Origin: Clostridiales bacterium
Lineage (GTDB): Bacteria > Bacillota > Clostridia > Lachnospirales > Lachnospiraceae
Direction of reading: 5' to 3'
Length of the DNA stretch: 64,000 nt
NCBI GenBank assembly: GCA_019420275.1
Contig: JAHZHN010000005.1
Span: 62,001 to 126,000, forward strand
Both the position numbers and the translations under genes were made by a program. The notes below the pieces were generated by a model. It did not search any database. It was given only the letters and a program-made list of their open reading frames with translations, and had not been told where the DNA came from. Of the stretch, positions 61,406 to 64,000 are shown in pieces; position 1 is the first letter of the stretch; each line of letters begins with the position of its first letter.

Positions 61406-61906
61406 ATGATGAAGTTAGTAAATACACGGGTACAATCCAGTATGGTAGATCGAATTTTTATGATTATCAGGGTGCTGCTGACAGTGAGTCCGTTTATTGC
61501 CCTGGGATATCTTAGCATGGATGCAGCAAAAGAAGGTGCAGGAGGAAACATTCAGGCTATTATCAGCAGTAATCCAAGCGCCACTGTTATGTTTCTTGTG
61601 GCTATGTTGAACCCTTTTATTGCATATCTCCTTGGGTTTATCAAAGATCATCTGTATAGTGGCGACTATGATTATGCGGTTGCAAATATGTTCCTTTTAG
61701 TGGTTGCGGAATTGATGATACAGAACTTCATCTATGTATTAATGTTGATATTCCTTACTTACAAATGCGTAAAGACATATCAGATTCCTGTAAAAGGAGT
61801 GGTAAAACGAATGGCAGGAAATCATTTGCTGCGTGATATTTCCGGAAGCCTTGTGGTATTAGTATTTGCTGGAATTTGTATGTTTGCAATGCTGCGCTTA
61901 GGATAA
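61406..61906 (+). CDS. Uncharacterised four-TM membrane protein behind GH4 copy 2
   Basis: 166 aa, AAGGAGTAAGTAAGG upstream, 39 nt after the GH4 stop, so probably co-transcribed. Four probable membrane helices: about 19-37 (IIRVLLTVSPFIALGYL), 58-76 (VMFLVAMLNPFIAYLLGFI), 90-116 (ANMFLLVVAELMIQNFIYVLMLIF) and 146-164 (LVVLVFAGICMFAMLRL). No family recognised. A role linked to the sugar system is suggested only by position. Confidence 0.75.
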   Translation: MMKLVNTRVQSSMVDRIFMIIRVLLTVSPFIALGYLSMDAAKEGAGGNIQAIISSNPSATVMFLVAMLNPFIAYLLGFIKDHLYSGDYDYAVANMFLLVVAELMIQNFIYVLMLIFLTYKCVKTYQIPVKGVVKRMAGNHLLRDISGSLVVLVFAGICMFAMLRLG

Positions 61907-61940
61907 CGCTCATTCTTTCTTAATCATATAAAAAATAGGA

Positions 61941-61984
61941 AGGTTCCGGGACTGTGACGGATTGCACGGTTCTGGAACTTTTCA
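61941..61984 (+). terminator. Terminator after membrane-protein gene
   Basis: AGGTTCCGGGACTGTG pairs with CACGGTTCTGGAACTT through mostly Watson-Crick and G-U pairs, loop ACGGATTG, then Ts. Confidence 0.85.
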
Positions 61985-62057
61985 TATATTTAAAAATGGA
62001 AAAAGAGGGCAGAACAGCCGGGAAATGTTATAATAGATTACATAAGGAGGAAATCAA

Positions 62058-63044
62058 ATGAAATATTATGGAACTCTGGGACCGGCCTGTGTTTCTGTTG
62101 ATGTATTAAGAAAGATGCTGCAGGCAGGGATGACTGGAATACGGCTGAATTTATCCCATAAATCCCTTAAGGAGAGCAGAGAATGGATTGATACATATTT
62201 TGAAGCAGCACGAAAAGAGGAAATCAAACCGGATTTTATGATTGATCTGATGGGACCGGAATTAAGAATTGGAATCCTGCCGGAAGATATGGTATTGGAA
62301 GAGGGAAAGAAGGTTGTCATAGGAGACAGACAGATTCCGGTACCGAAAGCAGTCAGCCCATTTTTAAAGGAGGGGCAGATTGTTTTGCTGGATGATGGAA
62401 AAATTGAACTGGAAATAGAATCTGCTGATAATGGGAAGGCAGTTTGCCGGGTTTTAAGAGGCGGGAAAATAATCTCCAGAAAAAGCATTCTTCTTCCTGG
62501 ATGTGATATCCGCCAGCCTGTACTGACTTCTATGGATCATATGAATTTGTCATTGGCCAGAGAATATGGGGTGACAGAAGTCATGCTTCCTTTTGTCAGA
62601 GGAAAGGATGATCTGCAGGAACTGCACAAAGAGCTGGAAGAAAAGGGATGTCAGGATATCCGGATTTTTGCTAAAATTGAAAATATGGATGGAATCCGGA
62701 ATTTAAAAGAAATCATTCCAGAATGCGATGCGGTTGTGATCGCACGAGGAGATTTGGGAAATGCGATTCCACTGACAGAACTTCCCTGCATTCAGGATCA
62801 GATTGCAAAGGAATGCAGAAAGCAGGGCAAAGAATTTATGGTAGTAACTCAGATGCTGGATTCTATGATCCGCAATCCGTATCCTACCAGAGCGGAAGTA
62901 AGTGATATTTTCCATGCTGTCATGCAGGGAGCCTGTGATCTGATGCTGACGGGAGAAACAGCAATGGGAAAATACCCGGCAGAAGCGATGAAAATATTGA
63001 CAGAAACAGGAAGCCGGGCTGAAAAATATCTTCAGGCAAAATAA
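62058..63044 (+). CDS. Short pyruvate-kinase-like protein (catalytic barrel only)
   Basis: 328 aa, AAGGAGG upstream. Matches the TIM-barrel and B domains of pyruvate kinase: YGTLGPACVS, GIRLNLSHKS (Arg and Asn/Ser for ATP/K+), IDLMGPELRIG, RIFAKIENMDG (catalytic Lys and metal Glu), VIARGDLGNAI (metal Asp), VVTQMLDSMI and TGETAMGKYP. The C-terminal allosteric domain of normal pyruvate kinases (470 aa or more) is absent, but the gene ends cleanly with a terminator. Active-site residues are kept, so it may be an unregulated pyruvate kinase or a paralogue acting on another enolpyruvate. Confidence 0.85.
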   Translation: MKYYGTLGPACVSVDVLRKMLQAGMTGIRLNLSHKSLKESREWIDTYFEAARKEEIKPDFMIDLMGPELRIGILPEDMVLEEGKKVVIGDRQIPVPKAVSPFLKEGQIVLLDDGKIELEIESADNGKAVCRVLRGGKIISRKSILLPGCDIRQPVLTSMDHMNLSLAREYGVTEVMLPFVRGKDDLQELHKELEEKGCQDIRIFAKIENMDGIRNLKEIIPECDAVVIARGDLGNAIPLTELPCIQDQIAKECRKQGKEFMVVTQMLDSMIRNPYPTRAEVSDIFHAVMQGACDLMLTGETAMGKYPAEAMKILTETGSRAEKYLQAK

Positions 63045-63059
63045 AAAAGCACAGTAAAA

Positions 63060-63102
63060 AACTCCGGAAAGGCAAAAAAGCCTTTGCCGGAGTTAGTTTT
63101 TT
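63060..63102. terminator. Bidirectional terminator between convergent genes
   Basis: AACTCCGG-AAAGGC-AAAAAA-GCCTTT-GCCGGAGTT, a long near-perfect stem with Ts after it on the plus strand; on the minus strand TTTTTTACTG follows. Confidence 0.9.
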
Positions 63103-63986
63103 CAGCGAAGTTCAAAGTTATTTCGATCAGCCAGGATACAGCGAATAATATAAGCAATGCCGTCATTGGTGTTGTCCCTTGTGCGGTAAACACAGATATT
63201 TTGAATCTCTTCGGTAGCGTTTGCCATAGCCACAGAATGAATACCTGGAAGAGAAAGCATGGAATAGTCATTTCCGCTGTCTCCGACAGCAACGATTTCG
63301 TCAGGCTGATATCCTTTTGTTTTGGCGTAATCCATCAGGCCGATTCCCTTCTGAGCATGAACAGAAGTAATCTCAATATCGGCAATGGACGTATTGGCGA
63401 CTGCCAGATCCGGAACATCTTTCAGTGCTTTGCGGAGCTGGGCAAGACGCTCTGGTTTTGGAGAGTGAGTCGTAATCTTTAAAATCTGGTGATCACTTTT
63501 ATAGAGTGCTTCTTCTCCATCAATATAAATGACTCTTTTTACAAGATCATTCAAATCATTTTCCGTATAAACAAAGTTTGGATGGCTGATCTGCACAGCA
63601 GGAATCATAATATTTTTTGTATACTCCCTCAGCTTTTCTTCTGACAGAATGGAAAGGCGTCCAAACTGAGAAAAAAGGTTTGGAGTAAAATCAAGCTCGT
63701 TGAAAATGCGGATAATCTCCTTCACATGCTTCATCGGGATAAAATGCTGGAATAACAGATTCCCATTCTCATCATAGCCGCTGGCTCCATTGCTGCAGAT
63801 CATGCCGCATTTCAAATCGGCCTGGGCGGCAATATCCAGAACATTCTGATATTCTCTTCCGGTATTAATGATAAATTCGATATCATTTTCTTGAAGCTGG
63901 GCAATAGCTTCTTTATTTTCATCGGTAATCCTGCGGTAACTGTCCAGCAAGGTACCGTCTAAATCTGATGCAACTAAACGTATCAT
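63102..63986 (-). CDS. Cof-type HAD-IIB family sugar-phosphatase
   Basis: 294 aa. Start at 63986 with AGGAGG 8 nt upstream. HAD motif I LVASDLDGTLLDS (nucleophile Asp and acid/base Asp), motif II FIINTGREY, motif III Lys in the region ITSVHAQKGIGLMDYAK, and motif IV VAVGDSGNDYSML. The type IIB cap domain lies between. Such enzymes dephosphorylate sugar phosphates, flavin or PLP-type substrates with loose specificity. Its position beside sugar genes hints at sugar-phosphate detoxification, but this is inference. Confidence 0.93.
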   Translation of the reverse strand: MIRLVASDLDGTLLDSYRRITDENKEAIAQLQENDIEFIINTGREYQNVLDIAAQADLKCGMICSNGASGYDENGNLLFQHFIPMKHVKEIIRIFNELDFTPNLFSQFGRLSILSEEKLREYTKNIMIPAVQISHPNFVYTENDLNDLVKRVIYIDGEEALYKSDHQILKITTHSPKPERLAQLRKALKDVPDLAVANTSIADIEITSVHAQKGIGLMDYAKTKGYQPDEIVAVGDSGNDYSMLSLPGIHSVAMANATEEIQNICVYRTRDNTNDGIAYIIRCILADRNNFELR

Positions 63987-64000
63987 CTGATTATCCTCCT

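Overview
The window looks like a chromosome segment of a gut Firmicute of the Lachnospiraceae (Ruminococcus/Blautia/Dorea-like). This is an inference from moderate-low GC, strong AGGAGG ribosome sites, a CIRCE-controlled heat-shock gene, Tn916-type element debris, Wadjet-like genes and PTS/GH4 sugar genes. No tRNA, rRNA or CRISPR array was seen.

Region 1 (1-14.1 kb) is a defence island. It holds the 3' part of a type 1 BREX locus: pglX (cut by the window edge), a frameshifted AlbA-type ATPase gene, pglZ and brxL. A TrlF-like PHP-ATPase gene follows in the same run. Next come a 55-aa one-helix ORF and a 664-aa protein ending in a HEPN-like R-N-D-A-A-H motif, both unassigned. The island ends in decay: the 3' scar of an IS256-type transposase and a broken second brxL piece.

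Region 2 (14.3-28 kb) is bracketed by two paralogous hsp20 genes; the second is followed by a dnaJ/cbpA gene. Between them lie an AraC regulator, a class III aminotransferase, an APC permease fused to a cytidylate-kinase-like domain, and the wreck of a Tn916-like conjugative element (DUF961, FtsK and Rep remnants). That wreck carries a two-gene Lamassu-like cassette (Cap4/DUF4297 nuclease plus SMC ATPase) and is followed by a TIR-like/two-TM-helix gene pair. Only the second hsp20 promoter has a recognisable CIRCE operator.

Region 3 (28-42 kb) is mostly ordinary chromosome: LysR and DeoR regulators, a 2-hydroxyacid dehydrogenase/rhamnulose-1-phosphate aldolase operon, crcB, a second dehydrogenase, yaaA, a TspO-like gene, a C39-like peptidase, adenine deaminase, a polysaccharide deacetylase, a GH13 glucosidase and an ABC exporter.

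Region 4 (42-52.4 kb) holds a Wadjet-like jetA-jetB-jetC condensin operon with no jetD nuclease next to it, then a YczE/YitT membrane protein, a LysR regulator and an ABC-class ATPase.

Region 5 (52.5-64 kb) has an arylsulfotransferase-like protein and an alpha-glucoside PTS regulon: EIICB, GH4 6-phospho-alpha-glucosidase, EIIA, two overlapping RpiR regulators, a second GH4 gene and a membrane protein. The two GH4 genes encode the same protein and appear identical in DNA over about 1.2 kb, with differences only at the two ends, as expected from gene conversion. Both transcription units have a shared 33-bp element about 30 bp upstream of a matching promoter. The window closes with a short pyruvate-kinase-like protein and a Cof-type HAD phosphatase.
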